64,000 nt of DNA from Nectonema munidae (taxonomy: Eukaryota; Nematomorpha; Nectonematoida; Nectonematidae), in contig JAUIRK010000372.1 of the NCBI GenBank assembly GCA_030549495.1, forward strand, positions 174,175-238,174, given 5' to 3'. The notes under the pieces are model-generated. The model searched no databases and had not been told where the DNA came from. It worked only from the letters and a program-made list of their open reading frames with translations. Positions within the stretch are counted from its first letter, which is position 1. Each line of letters starts with the position of its first letter. Below are positions 45,001 through 56,100 of this stretch, one piece after another. A program made the position numbers and the translations under genes.

Positions 45001-47911
45001 TGTCTTCTAAAGACCACATGGAAACGGTTGTATTAGAAGAAATCACAATGGTATCATCGTTAGACCTAATTTATCCGACAAGAGATTATTCGACCACCCC
45101 ACACTATCCGATGCAATATTGATTAGGAGCTAAAAGATATTTCCCAGCTTCTCATCTCACTAATTGTCAACAAGCCTGGTTAATATCAAATGAATTGGTT
45201 ATGTGGATTGATTACTCTGTACTGAAATGCATTGTTGCTTAAAATAAAATTTTAAACTTTTTCGTATCGAAATATTACCAAGTTAGATTATTAACACAGA
45301 AAAACAAAAAATCATTTTATGTAATCTTCATATTCTACCTGCACATATGTTCATTCAGTAAAGTAAATTGTTTGAAAATATATTTAGGACATGGGTCTAT
45401 GAATTGGCAGGTATGAAGTTGTTAATTTAAATTTGGCCCTTTTAAATAGAAATTTAAGGCTTAAAATTTTTGAAATAAATATTCTACAAACCTTAAATTA
45501 TATTAGCTATTTCATTCCCTAAGTTTAGGAAACTATTATAAAGTACATGAAAATGAAATTATTTATACTAAGTTTTTTAACAAAAAATTTAAACAAAGTG
45601 TAAAAACATTGCCAACTATTCTAAGCAATCTTGATAAAAAAAAACTAAAAAATAAAACGATTATCCAAGAATAAAGATGCTATATATTTAATTTCTGGAT
45701 TTAAGGCTTGATTGTTTAAATTTGCCCCTACGCCCGACTTCAAGTATGGGGGAGGTGGGATTGATCAAGCGAAGCGTGTGGAGGGATTTTAATGGGGCCG
45801 GGACTATAAGAAAGTGTATTGTAATTTCAGAGGCTCAAAGCTCTCTTGCCCCTCTTATCGACAGTCTTGATTACAGTAATTAATAGGAATAAACATTTTA
45901 AGCTTTAAATTATGGAGTTCTTATATAGTTATGTGCTATACAAAAATTTTCAGACGCTTAAAAATGTATGGGCTCTTGTTCAAATTATTGCTTTTGATCA
46001 AATACAGCTCAAATTTGCATTATTATGTCAAAGAAGTGGACGTTAATGAAAAAAAGAATAGATTTTAAATATTCATTCTAAGACTTAACCTTAAAACAAG
46101 AAAACTAATATGGAAAATCTACTTAAAAGACAGTCTTTTAAATGCTATAGAAAGGATATATAATCGAGAAAATAGGAAATTATTGGGTGCGCTGAAATCA
46201 CATTGAGGGGGCCCGTCGCCCCGGGATGTGCGCTCCTGATATAAAAGTAGCTTAAAATCAAGAAGTAGTCTCCGTCTTACGATGGGGTGAAATCGCTTAA
46301 AAATTCTATATTATTGCCATAATTAGGGAATGACTGCCCTAAATATGTAAATTAAATGTAATATCGCACGATCAAATTTCTTACGTTCTGTCCTTCATAA
46401 AAATTATATGAAACATTGGTCATATCAAAAAGCATTAAAAAAATTTTTTTTTAACGAAATTGTCATTTTAAACTACATTTTTTGTATTTCAATTAATTAA
46501 ATATTATTCTTTTTATTTATTACCATATCAAATTAACCCATTTACGACCAATGTTCCTATTATGGAACATAAGTAATTTCATCTTCGTCTGCTTTTTTCA
46601 ATGACTTTGAATATAAATCGTCTGCGTTTTTTTTAGATATCGTCTGTTTTGCTTGGTCTTAAATGGGTTAAACGAATAAAAGTTATCATTATATAACCAG
46701 TGTTGAGTAGTCTGAGAGAAAATAGGCCATTCCGACTCATAAATTTTATTAGATACCGACTCTGACTCCCATCTCTTTAACATCTCCGACTCCTTAATCC
46801 TGTAAACAACGCCCCTCGTTCTTTTTCTTTGTAAATTTTGAACCCATGCTCCTTATCTAGAAATAACAATTTTTAAAATGTATCCTTAGGAAAATTTTTG
46901 CAACTTTGAACAAAGGAAAAAACTTATTTTAGTCAATAAATACTATTTTGTTAAACAAAATGTATCTGGAGGTTTTAGTCTTGCCCTCTTCCTATTGATA
47001 CTTTCTAGGGGCATTACTGTGTCTACGATTTATGATGATTATTTTTTTTCTAACTACAATCACTTTTTAGTTTGCTCACTAAACTAAAAAAATTGTATGA
47101 AATCGTTAAATATATCTTCTAAAAATATAATTTAATATTAAATTTTAAATAAATGGATCTTCTTTCAATTCAATTCAATTTATTCAATTAAAATTTGTTA
47201 CCACAAAAAGCAACAAATATAGTGAAACACTGTAAAATAACAAAAAAGAAATATGACAAAACCATTTTTTTTTGAAAAAGTTATACTTCTGAGTTTTTTT
47301 GGAAGTTTGTTAAAAGTGGATGCAGCACATGGAAGTGTCGTTTTTTTTGAGAGTTTGATTTTTTGATCTTGAGGTAGGAAGGTTATAAAATTTGTTCAAA
47401 CAAAATTCAGATTTTTGGTTTGAGTTGCTATTCCTAAAAACAGTGATTAAGAACTTATAGTTGAGAAAATAATGACCTGAGAGGATGTTGGAATCAGTAA
47501 AGTGATTGATCTGAAAGTCTTTGCAATGCTTGAGATTCAAAATAAACTTTAGCATTATTAATTAGTGAAGTAAACTTTAAGTTAAAGACTTTTAAGAGGG
47601 TATTTAAATAATAATTTTGGAAAGAGTATATAAAAAATTTGGCTGTATATATTTTTTACTGCAACAAATAACACTTAACATTAGAAAATTAAATAGGGAC
47701 TCAAATCACGATTTAGCTTTTACTGTATGATGATTATTATTCATACTTATTTTTTTTACTTAGAATGTGTTTGGGAGAAATTCGGAAAATGGTCATTCCT
47801 CCAAATCTTGCTTATGGATCTTCTGGCGTGAAGGATGTTATTCCAGGTGACGCAACCATTGTCTTTGATGTTGATTTGCTCAAAATTGTTAAAAAGTCCA
47901 ATGAATTATGA
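39048..47911 (+). CDS. FKBP2: FKBP2-type secretory peptidyl-prolyl isomerase, four exons
   Basis: The joined exons (39048-39050, 39104-39262, 41626-41738, 47764-47911) give a 140-residue protein, close to human FKBP2 (142). It should catalyse proline cis-trans isomerisation in the endoplasmic reticulum. Residues 1-27 are a signal peptide (hydrophobic core [14 protein letters not shown]). The FKBP fold covers about 30-134: [75 protein letters not shown]. Cys39 and Cys94 match the disulfide pair of FKBP13/FKBP2. The C-terminus KKSNEL resembles ER-retention tails (human RRTEL). The pocket-floor Trp is Met86 here. All phases agree (0, 0, 2). Introns are 53, 2363 and 6025 bp, the long ones filled with repeats. 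Confidence 0.93.
39104..39262 (+). CDS. FKBP2: FKBP2 exon 2: signal peptide and FKBP N-terminus
   Basis: It follows a TCTTCTTTTTTAG acceptor and encodes 53 residues, [10 protein letters not shown] to VTYHYN, ending at a GT donor (AAT|gttcgt) in phase 0. The donor is weaker than average. Confidence 0.88.
39555..39715 (+). mobile_element. tRNA-derived SINE family 3, copy 1 (FKBP2 intron 2)
   Basis: The head CCTCAATGGTTGTTTGGGTG carries an A-box-like segment, and GGGGTTCGATCCCC is a perfect B box. The 3' extent is estimated. The same head recurs inverted at 40938-41049. Confidence 0.8.
40200..40745 (+). mobile_element. LINE 3' end fragment, copy C (FKBP2 intron 2)
   Basis: It aligns with the 3' untranslated region of the LINE at 17270-21876, from about GGGATGGAATCAAATTCC through TTCTTCCTCTGAAGAATTC to ATCCGTAAGGATGAGTGCG. 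It is more diverged than copy B, so it belongs to an older burst. 5'-truncated and non-coding. Confidence 0.9.
40938..41049 (-). mobile_element. tRNA-derived SINE family 3, copy 2 (FKBP2 intron 2)
   Basis: The reverse complement reads CCTCAATGGTTGTTAGGGTG, then GGGTTCGCTCCC as B box. It is flanked by a perfect 13-bp target duplication CTAGAATTTAGAT at 40925-40937 and 41050-41062, which defines the element. Confidence 0.88.
41626..41738 (+). CDS. FKBP2: FKBP2 exon 3: FKBP core
   Basis: After a T-rich acceptor ending AAG, 113 nt encode [19 protein letters not shown] to GMEEGMFG. The donor is GG|gtataa, leaving phase 2. Confidence 0.93.
42225..42290. mobile_element. Fragment of the AGTCGGA hAT family
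   Basis: CCGACTCCTACTTCTAAATT followed by CCTCCGATTCTAATCC resembles the subterminal repeats of the element at 31685-35022. Boundaries are unclear. Confidence 0.45.
42722..44394 (+). mobile_element. hAT transposon remains, SCAND3/ZBED-like transposase
   Basis: The tip CTGAGTGGTTTTCAAACTG resembles the CAGTGGTTTTCAAA ends of Charlie-type hATs. Plus-strand pieces follow: a reading near 43270-43560 containing [30 protein letters not shown] and [20 protein letters not shown], then [18 protein letters not shown] and [19 protein letters not shown] at 43660-43900. These match the hAT transposase region shared with SCAND3 and ZBED proteins. The C-terminal piece lies in the block at 44395-45183. Heavily broken. 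It occupies FKBP2 intron 3. Confidence 0.8.
44395..45183 (+). repeat. Composite block, copy 2: hAT tail plus Tigger tip (FKBP2 intron 3)
   Basis: It reads [35 protein letters not shown], then shared non-coding sequence, then a worn Tigger tip (AATTTATCCGACA near 45068), ending AACAAGCCTGGTT. It matches 37016-37830. Here the hAT tail is continuous with the hAT just upstream, so this copy may be closer to the original arrangement. Confidence 0.85.
45184..46532. other. FKBP2 intron 3, unassigned part
   Basis: AT-rich sequence with GC-rich islands at about 45725-45800 and 46205-46240 (GGGGGCCCGTCGCCCCGGGA), which look like transposon tips. I could not pair them as ends of one element. Confidence 0.4.
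46537..46667. mobile_element. piggyBac-type MITE, copy 2 of 3 (FKBP2 intron 3)
   Basis: TTAA flanks at 46533-46536 and 46668-46671. It is nearly identical to the copy at 136-264, differing by a few substitutions and a short T-run expansion, which points to recent spread. Confidence 0.9.
46700..46800. mobile_element. Fragment of the AGTCGGA hAT family
   Basis: ATTCCGACTCATAAATTTTA, ATACCGACTCTGACTCCC and ACATCTCCGACTCCTTAAT repeat the motif seen at the ends of the 31685-35022 element. Confidence 0.5.
46801..47763. other. FKBP2 intron 3, distal part
   Basis: AT-rich sequence with an ATTCA microsatellite near 47165-47182. No transposon identified. It ends at the T-rich acceptor TTTTTTTTACTTAG before exon 4. 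Confidence 0.5.
47764..47911 (+). CDS. FKBP2: FKBP2 exon 4: FKBP C-terminus and stop
   Basis: The first base completes Gly92. The exon then encodes [39 protein letters not shown] and KKSNEL before TGA. Confidence 0.95.
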
Positions 47912-47915
47912 GTTT

Positions 47916-47921
47916 AATAAA
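47916..47921 (+). terminator. Likely poly(A) signal of FKBP2
   Basis: AATAAA five bases after the stop codon. This is unusually close, so a later signal may also be used. Confidence 0.45.
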
Positions 47922-49564
47922 TTTTATATTTCTTTATTGCTAATGATATGTCTGCCCTTACAATCAACATTTATTCGACGCACTAAATATGCCATTTGAT
48001 CTTTAGTTGTGCAGAAGCCTCAATTCTCAAGCTAGGTTGAACGTATTTTGTCATTTATACTGCAAATACTTCGTTTTAAATGCTGAATATAATAACATTT
48101 TTTCCTACTCTTCATATTTTATATCTTGTTTCAATACTCTAATTCACAGATTTTAAAGCAAAAGCAACCACTTTCCACTCATAGCTTTTTTAATGTTACA
48201 ACGCCAAGTACGCATCTTTTGACAAGAAGACTACCATGATTTAATAATAATGAAATGTGTCTTAGTGTCACTCACTCCTGTTACAGAATCTAGAACTGTC
48301 TTTATTTCTAGGACTTTCTAAATTAGAGTTCTTCCCTGAACCGAATGGATCATTGACGTGCTTGCCAGAAACGTCAACCAAAAGTAGGAAATAATGTATT
48401 AAAAAAATTTGCTTATTATAAAACAACATGCATAAGGGCTTAACTTGAAATGGACTAATACGCTAATTAGAAAAATATCAACATTTTAAATGGTGTTAAC
48501 CAAAAAATATATTAATCAAATAGTTTGAGATTAAAAAATATCAATATCTTATCTGCTAAAATTAAAAGTTTAGTGAGAAAAAATTCGAAATAACAATTTT
48601 TGCGTAAAAATTTACGATTTAGCAACACTGACAATAGATCTACTAATATTTAATGAAATATTCGATAAAAAATTTGAAAGATTAATCACATTTCTAATAA
48701 TAATAATAGACGTGTATTCTATGTATAACGAAAATAATATAAATTTATATTAAGTACTTTTCGGATTCAAATTTTATTCAGACAAATATTTCTGCTTACT
48801 CTAACAACACTTATCAGTACACGGAAGAGAGTGAGTGAAAAATAAAACCTGGAGTGTAATTGAAGTGAAGTTTTAATTTCTTTCACGCCTGCAAGGAAAC
48901 CTGGGTTTAGGGGAAGCTAAGGGGAAGTTATAAGAATATATATTAAAGAAATGAGCGAATATTCTATTCTTTCATTTATGTTTATTATGAGCGATAGTAA
49001 ATTATGCAGTCAGAAGCACTAAGGATTTATATAAATGCATAAGGCCATTTCTTTTTTTTTAGATAATCTCTAAGATTGTGTCAACAGAATAAAAGTGATT
49101 TAAAATTTGGCGTTTAATAACTAGTCATAGAAAATATTTATTATTATAAAATCTTAGAAGTATAACAATTGGAAAACAAAATTACACGAATTTTCTATCA
49201 AGAAAATGATAAGTGGTGTAGCTTTGCTGTCAAAACAGTGATTTATTTTAATGCCCATTTTTTTAATATTATTTTTTCTAGACTTCAAATTTAGGCGGAT
49301 AATTGATTTTAAATATATGAAATTAACATAGCCGAATATTATCAAGAAAGCAATTTTGGAGGTAATTTTTAGTACTATGGCGCCAAATTAGAAGGTAGTT
49401 GTGGTGTTTATCTAGGTATGAAATCATTTAAAGGGAGTTATAATTAAAAAAAAAAATAAATATCTAGTTTTTATACATTATATAAACCTATTCGTTGGAA
49501 TTTGATTTAAGGAATATAACATCCAATGGAAAAATATTCTTCTATAACTCGACAGATGATAGAG
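47922..49564. other. Intergenic spacer after FKBP2
   Basis: No repeat or gene that I can support. A 40-codon minus-strand opening near 48258-48377 was considered and set aside. Confidence 0.4.
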
Positions 49565-49640
49565 AAAGTGAAGATTAGGAATCGAACCTAGGATCACTGA
49601 ATCCACAATTTACGCTTCTACCACTTGGACATCTGCCGAC
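49565..49640 (-). mobile_element. tRNA-like SINE head or tRNA pseudogene
   Basis: The reverse complement has GTCCAAGTGGTAGAAGC (A-box region) and a perfect B box GGTTCGATTCC. There is no complete cloverleaf, so it is not a functional tRNA gene. It probably represents a fourth SINE family. Confidence 0.65.
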
Positions 49641-49806
49641 TACTTCATGTGCCATGAAGTTTTTTTAAGATATATTTGTTAGTAATAGGTAATTTAGTGG
49701 TGGTCTTAAAAATGCACTCAAGTGCCCTCATATTTTTAGATTTTTTCAAAACAAAATTTTTATTTGTAAATAAATCAAAGCAAATTTTATTTTTATTTGT
49801 ATTTAA

Positions 49807-49962
49807 GGGGCGTGAGTAGGGTTGGTTAGATGCTGGATTCGATAACCCAAGATCTTGGGTTCGATACCACATCAAATCTGCTTTTCTCATAATTCGATAC
49901 AATCGTCCCAATTCTGCCTTTTCGATGAAAACGCCCCACGGTACCTTTACCTTATATATAAA
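49807..49962 (+). mobile_element. tRNA-derived SINE family 1, copy 3
   Basis: The best-preserved copy: GGGCGTGAGTAGGGTTGGTT, a perfect B box GGTTCGATACC, then CATCAAATCTGC and the end GATGAAAACGCCCCACGGTA followed by CTTTACCTTATATATAAA. Confidence 0.9.
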
Positions 49963-50061
49963 AAAACTTGAAATAGCTATATAATAATGTAAAGTGAATG
50001 TTATGTCATCATTGTGCAAAATTTAATTTGTAGAATTATGATTATTCAAACTCCTAGTATG

Positions 50062-50220
50062 GTTGGCGTGAAGGATGTCTCTCCACATCGGTGGCGTGAA
50101 GGATCTCCTACACATTGGTGGCGTGAAGGATCTCCTACACATTGGTGGCGTGAAGGATCTCCTACACATTAGTGGCCTGAAGAATCTCCTACACATTGGT
50201 GGCGTGAGTAATAACACATT
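50062..50220 (+). repeat. 27-bp minisatellite, about six units
   Basis: Units start at 50064, 50093, 50120, 50147, 50174 and 50201 and share GGCGTGAAGGATCTCC and TACACATTGGT. The period is 27 bp, so the minus-strand frame reads as a nine-residue repeat (CRRSFTPPM). That frame is short and without other support, so I treat it as a by-product of the repeat. Confidence 0.92.
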
Positions 50221-50559
50221 AGTTGGCTATATTATATGGACTGCACTCTGACTGCAATACAAACTAAAAATTTCCCGTCCAATTAAGCATTCATATTCAA
50301 TTCCAGTAGCACAAAAACATTTTCTGCTTGAAATTACAGAGAATGCTTCAAATGATGTAGAAGAAAAGAGTATCGTAGTAACGGACTCTGAATACATCTT
50401 ATTTGTTCATGATAATAGGAATGATGAATCATATTTTTTGTTTTCAAGTTGCTGTAAAAAAATAGGTTTTGCATTTTTACGCCTTGTAATCTTTCTGAAA
50501 TCTTTTATATTTACTTTTTGTTGCTTCAAAACTATTTTTGTTTCCTGTATAAATCATTT

Positions 50560-52125
50560 TTGTACAAGTATCAAATAAAATGCCAAATCCAAAAATAATC
50601 TGTCGTATTCATAAACCAAAGATAATTGATATTATACTGAGTCAGATATATCAGATGCTGAATATGCGTCTAAGTCAAGATGTCTAATTTATGGAAGTAA
50701 ATTCTTCCAAAATTGAAGCAAGTTTTGTTGAAAACGAATGCTTGGCTGAAAAATCAAAGGATAATAAAATTGATTGGTGTACTAAACCTTTTCCTTCGTG
50801 TGGACGACGTGTTGCATCAAATATATTTCTAGTAACGTACTTGGACCCACACATTACGCTGTTTTAATGACTTTTCGAAGAAAAAAAGTGAAGATAAATT
50901 TGCTCCAATCATTGAATTATGCAGGCAGTGGAGTTCGATTTCTCAAAAATTATATAACCTAAACTTTTTCATTTGAGGTCAACTAAAAGGGGGGTATCCA
51001 AAGTTGACATAAGTCAATTTTGTTAAGTGATGATATATCTAAAAGTTGACATGCGGAAGGGGGGGGGGGAGGGGTCTGAAATTTATCAAAAAAGCTTGAC
51101 GTCAATTGTGAACGGCTGTTGTGAACCGACTGTTGATGAGCACTAGTTGAAGCATTTCGCTGTAAAGCCCCGTTCAAGCAGTACCTTCCCAATAAACCAG
51201 GCAAATAGGGAATAAAGTTTTGGACACTCGGGGACTCTATTTCGTTTTACAATTCGAGAACCATGCCTATCTTGGAAACAATTTTGGTCTGCCTCAAAAA
51301 AACCTAACTGAATCTGTTGTATTAGAATTATGCAAAATTTTGAAGGACTACAAAATCACATTTGATTATTTGTTTGTTCTTTTCCTCTTGAGCAAAAACT
51401 TAACTTCCATTGGAACTATGAGAAAAATTAAGACATGTTTGCCTAAAATTTTTGGATCACACAAGGTAATTTTTCATTTATTTTTTCAATATTTTGTTGT
51501 TTTTTTTTAGGGAAGGACAAAAATTTAGTTCCAAATTCTTGTTCATTAAGGACACTACGATACTTATTATTTACCGAAAAAAATAAAACCATCAGTATGC
51601 AAAGTACTTTTCATGATAAAAATAAAATTTTTTAGACAAAAAAAAAACTGCCAAACACGATTGCTGATTACAATAAAACCAACGAGGGTGTAGACTCGTT
51701 TAATCAAATGATTTCTTTATACACTGTGAGTCGTCGAACAAATCGCTGGCCTGTGACCGTTTTTCAGAATATTCTAGATATATCAGCATTCTATGCTTAT
51801 ATTCTTTTTACAGAAAAAACACATCTGGAAACAAAATTGTCCATACAAGCGAAGATTTTTTCTCGAATCTTTAGATAAGCAGCTTGTTAAGGATCATATA
51901 GAAAGGCGAGAAGTCCTTCCCAGACAAATTGTTTCAAAAGTTTATGTGAAAAAAATTCAAAACGTTTCTTCGTCTCCTTCGCCAAATCAAGAGAAACGTC
52001 ATGTGAAGCGAAAAAGGTAGATGTAACATCTGTGAAAAATCTGAAAACAAATGTGAGTCTACATGTGTAAAATGTCATAAATACATATGTAAAAAACATT
52101 ACAACTTAACATGTAAAAACTGTTA
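50560..52125 (+). mobile_element. piggyBac-like transposase remains, copy 2
   Basis: Pieces in order: KSKDNKIDWCTKPFPSCGRR (near 50745), YLPNKPGK and FWTLGDSISF (near 51180-51240), YLGNNFGLPQKNLTES and ILKDYKITFDYLF (51270-51375), NKTNEGVDSFNQMISLYTVS and RRTNRWPVTVFQNILDIS (51680-51790), and a Cys/His finger CNICEKSENKCESTCVKCHK through CKKHYNLTCKNC (52022-52125). The order and motifs match piggyBac transposases. Several breaks are present and neither terminal repeat was found with confidence. A small G-rich insertion near 50990-51090 interrupts it. Confidence 0.8.
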
Positions 52126-52689
52126 AATTTTCTTTTTTTATCTTCATAAAATCAAATCCACAGAATTTTTGCAATTGATAACTAGCTTAGTATAAAAGGA
52201 TTAATTTGGACCCACAGAAGCTATGTGTAATTTTAAATGAAGTGCTAACAAGGGTAGGTACTTCTTCTTTCGAAATATGAGCATGAAAGTATGATGATTT
52301 TATTGAACCCAAAAATCATGGCATCTATATAAAACCATTAAAATTTTTGACAGGCTTATCCCAATCGAGTATAAATAACAGTCTGTTATAATTCCAGGTA
52401 AATTATCTTATTAAACAATTATATATTTTCCCATTAAACAAATTTAGTTGATCGTTGTTGATATTTTAGTTTCTGAGTTGTAAAGAATGCTATATTTATC
52501 AAAACTCTTCCAAAATTAGAATATAGATTTGTATTAAAAGATTTTATACTGTGATTTGAACCAATAACTCATCGTCTTATGTTCAATTATTGAGTACCAC
52601 AATTTAAAATAGTTTTTTAATTTGTTGGTTGTTTGATGCCTCACCCATACGTAAGCCATCTAAGCTGATTTAGAGGCAAATAAGGCACC
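52126..52689. other. AT-rich spacer
   Basis: Possibly the 3' flank of the piggyBac remains. Nothing else recognised. Confidence 0.4.
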
Positions 52690-53100
52690 TTCCGAACTAA
52701 ATCGATATGCTTGCAAAGCTTGTTAATGGGGATGAAAGTGGAATGGAATTTGAAGGAGATTAGGGAAGTGATTTCTACCGACGCTACCCCTTCACGAATA
52801 GCTCTGATATATAGAAAAGGCACTTATAGCCAAAGAACTGGAACGATCAACGAGAACGAGCTATTTGGAATCCTCCTCTCCGGAATGCTTTTTCCCGAAG
52901 ACGCCATCTACACCGACTCCGCCGTCAGTATGTTCACCATCAGAAACGGTGGCTTCGAGATCCAAAGACTGAAAAACCTGATGATCAAATACTGGCGAAT
53001 GGGGAAGGTGGAGATGAAGACACTCAAACACAGATGCTTCCACATCCCAACAAATCTCAACCCTGCAAACCAACAATCGCGAACTGGGCACCAACATACA
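52690..53100 (+). mobile_element. Second retroelement RNase H fossil
   Basis: The plus strand reads STDATPSRIALIYRKGTYSQ, then INENELFGILLSG, AIYTDSAVSMFTIRNGG and HIPTNLNPANQQSR. This is an RNase H layout with Asp, Glu, Asp and a closing NPAxxxSR motif, as in reverse-transcribing elements of LTR or pararetrovirus-like kinship. It differs clearly in sequence from the domain at 23021-23700. No terminal repeats, polymerase or other parts were seen, so it is an isolated, broken piece. It is more GC-rich than its surroundings. Confidence 0.6.
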
Positions 53101-53191
53101 TTAGCAGTGCAACCTCTTCTATCCAGTCATAAATTTTTTCACTCGATCTCTTATGCTTATTGTTTTAAATTTGATAATAATTTCTTATTAA

Positions 53192-56100
53192 CCCTTCTAT
53201 TGTCTTTCCGGTCTATTTGACCCATACAAGAATAAAAAACTCAAGTTAACTTCTGAAAACATTCCTGAGAGTTCATATTTGTTGACTTTGTTTTTCTATT
53301 TTAATTTAATATATTTTTTTCAAATTCAAAATATTTTGATTCAAAAAAATAGAAAAAAACATCTTTGTTACACCAAAGTCCTTTGGGTCAAATTCACAAA
53401 TATAAAAACAAAATTAGAGTCTTATTTATATGTAAAATAAATAGGAACCTTTTTTGGTGTTGAAGCGGATATAAATTATTTCCAAACCAAATAGTAGAGG
53501 TATTGCTTGTAAGACATATAGTTGATTTATTATGTGAATTCAAAGAATGTCAATATTTTCCAACATGTGTTATTTTTAAATCGCAATTTGCTTCACACTT
53601 TTCGCATAGGCATTGCTTGCAAACCTTAGCTTATTTATTATATGAATTTGATGTATGTTCTTTTTTTCCAGCAGGTGGTATTTTTCAATCATCTTTTGCT
53701 TCACCTTTTTTGTCCTATCTTTTTCAAAAAATCTCATTTGTTGCATTATCTTGTTATTTTTTCAGTTTTCGTTATACTTGTACATATGTTTTTTGATGAC
53801 TCTTCTAAGTATGTATCGGACGAAACTAGCTACTTATTATCAGTGTCTGAAGATCATATATATGTTGCCTCTTCTACTTCAGATATGAGTTCGTATTATG
53901 ACTTCTTAAATGTCAAAATGTATGTTACAAATCAATAGACGGATTAGTTTCATGGAGTTGGAATATAATTCATGTAGCGAAACAACTGAAAGTTTATGGG
54001 ATTCATATTCTCGTAAACAATATTCAGAGCAACGATGTCTTTGAAATTATTTCGTGAAATTACTAGAGTTTTGAAAATTTATCAGTGATGTAGAATGCCA
54101 TGATTAATGTTTCCCTTGATGAACAATTGATAGTATTCAGAGGAAGATGTCTTTCTGCAATATATTCCAAGCAAGGCAGCAAAATACGGAATCAAGATTT
54201 GGACACTCTGCTATTCATTATTTTTTATGCATACAAAATGAGAATTTATACTAGAAAATATCCTGGGTTGCCACCAAAAAAAGATATGCAAGTTATTTAG
54301 GATTTAACATTAGGTTTGACGGGTCAAAACGTTACTTGTGATAAATTTTTTACTTCATACCCTCTGGGTCAGGCACTTTTAAAATAACTAACCTTACTTG
54401 GTACATTAAGAAAATTTTTGTTCATTTTAAAATATTCACAAATATTAATTAAAGAAAAAAAAACATAAAATATTCAAATACTTCAGAAAACAATATGTTG
54501 AAAGAAGATGCCACTATTATGACAAGGGCGAGTAAAAATCAATAAAGTCAACTTTTATTTCCGTTTAGCAAAAACTCTTTGAAGAAGATCTTTACTTCTT
54601 TAGTTTAAAAAATTTTGAACTAATTTTAAATTTTTAAGTCAATTAAAATCAATTTTTCGAGTTTAGGTCAATAAAGTCAATTTTTATATTTAACACTTTT
54701 GATTCAATGTGCCTAAAATTGTTATAAGCGATACATGCAAGATTTCTTCTTTATATCAACACTTTCACAATAGGTGGGCTTTTTTTCATCTAATAAAAGG
54801 TTTTACTGTAAAGTTTGCCTGACTGAGGTTAAACATGAAGAAGTTTTTTGTAAGACAAATTTTTTTGTTGACAAACGCGGTTACATACGATATATACGCT
54901 GCAGAAGTTAGGGAATTTTATTACCTAACTTTTTTTATCATTGCATGTTTTTCACATCTTTTACACAAGTTTACCTTAAAAGTTAAGTTCTTCTGCAAAA
55001 TTATAGATTACCGGCATTAAATCATTCAAAATTAGTAATAGAAAAAGACGTTCTCTTTTCAAACCTATCGGCAACACTTCACTTCCAATTGTAACGAAAT
55101 TGACAAATTGGTTGCAAGCAGCAAAATATTTTCATTAAAATCTTCCAGCAGTGAAGAAATTAACGATGAAGATGATGGAATTTTATTGCCAAATTTCAAG
55201 AAATTGTTAAAAAAGAAAATCTGTGTCAAAATTTGCTAACAATAATAATTAGAGAATATTCTCGATTTATTGATTTGGTAGAAAAAGGTCAACATAGAAA
55301 CTTTTTCAGTCGAAGATGCCTTAACTTGTTTAACATTATTTCATTTAAAACGAATGTGGCGTTAAAAGTTATCTTGAAATAGATTCAAATAAAATGAAAT
55401 CAATAAAATCATGAATATGGAAAACTCTCAAATCTCTCGCAGTACTTATCCCAAATTACAAAATTGTCAAGTTTTTACTTTAGAAGTAGAAAGATCTTTT
55501 TCTAAACTGGAAAAACTGCTAGAAAATGATCGAATTTAAAATCAGAAAATGTCATTAATTATATGTTGTTGTATTACAAAGTCATGGATTCTTTGAAATA
55601 ATTTTCAATACTTTCTCTAATGTGTTCATAGTTGTTCAATTCAATGAAATTTTAAAAAGTTAATAAAGTCAATTTTTTCTCTGAGTAAAAGTAAATTTTT
55701 TCCAATTTTTTGTGTCAATTTTTCCTCGCCCTGATTATGACTTAAGATTAGTTGAAGGAAAAATTCTCATTGCAGACATCACAATGCATAATTGAGGTTT
55801 GTGGAAGGATATATGATCAATTATCTAAAAAATGAAGAAAAAAACACACGAGTATCAATTTCTCGAAAAGAATACACTTCATAAAGCTACTTAATTAGAA
55901 AGAATATACTTTTTACACATGCGTTTAAAACACTGGACTTTTTTAAGCGTCTTGTATTAATAGGTTAAGAATTCCATGCCTTTATAGATTTTTTTATGAA
56001 ATGTTTATTATTTTTAACGTACCTGTACCTAAAAAATAAATAAAACATAGTTACCTCTTGCAGTCAAACAAAAATATAACAGTTTGTTTTCTTCAAAATT

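Noticed and set aside
45725-46240. GC-rich islands that might be the two ends of one transposon
   Set aside because: The tips do not form inverted repeats and no target duplication is visible.
48258-48377. Minus-strand opening of about 40 codons (KHVNDPFGSGKNSNL) after FKBP2, more GC-rich than its surroundings
   Set aside because: No convincing splice acceptor, no start and no family match. It could be the last exon of a convergent gene but cannot be supported.
50023-50217. Possible repeat protein with CRRSFTPPM units, or a CRISPR-like array
   Set aside because: Units are contiguous without unique spacers, so it is a minisatellite. The frame is short and unsupported.
53503-53938. Three overlapping Phe- and Cys-rich frames
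   Set aside because: Two are shadow readings of the broken piggyBac N-terminal region; only the 53800-53930 reading fits the family.
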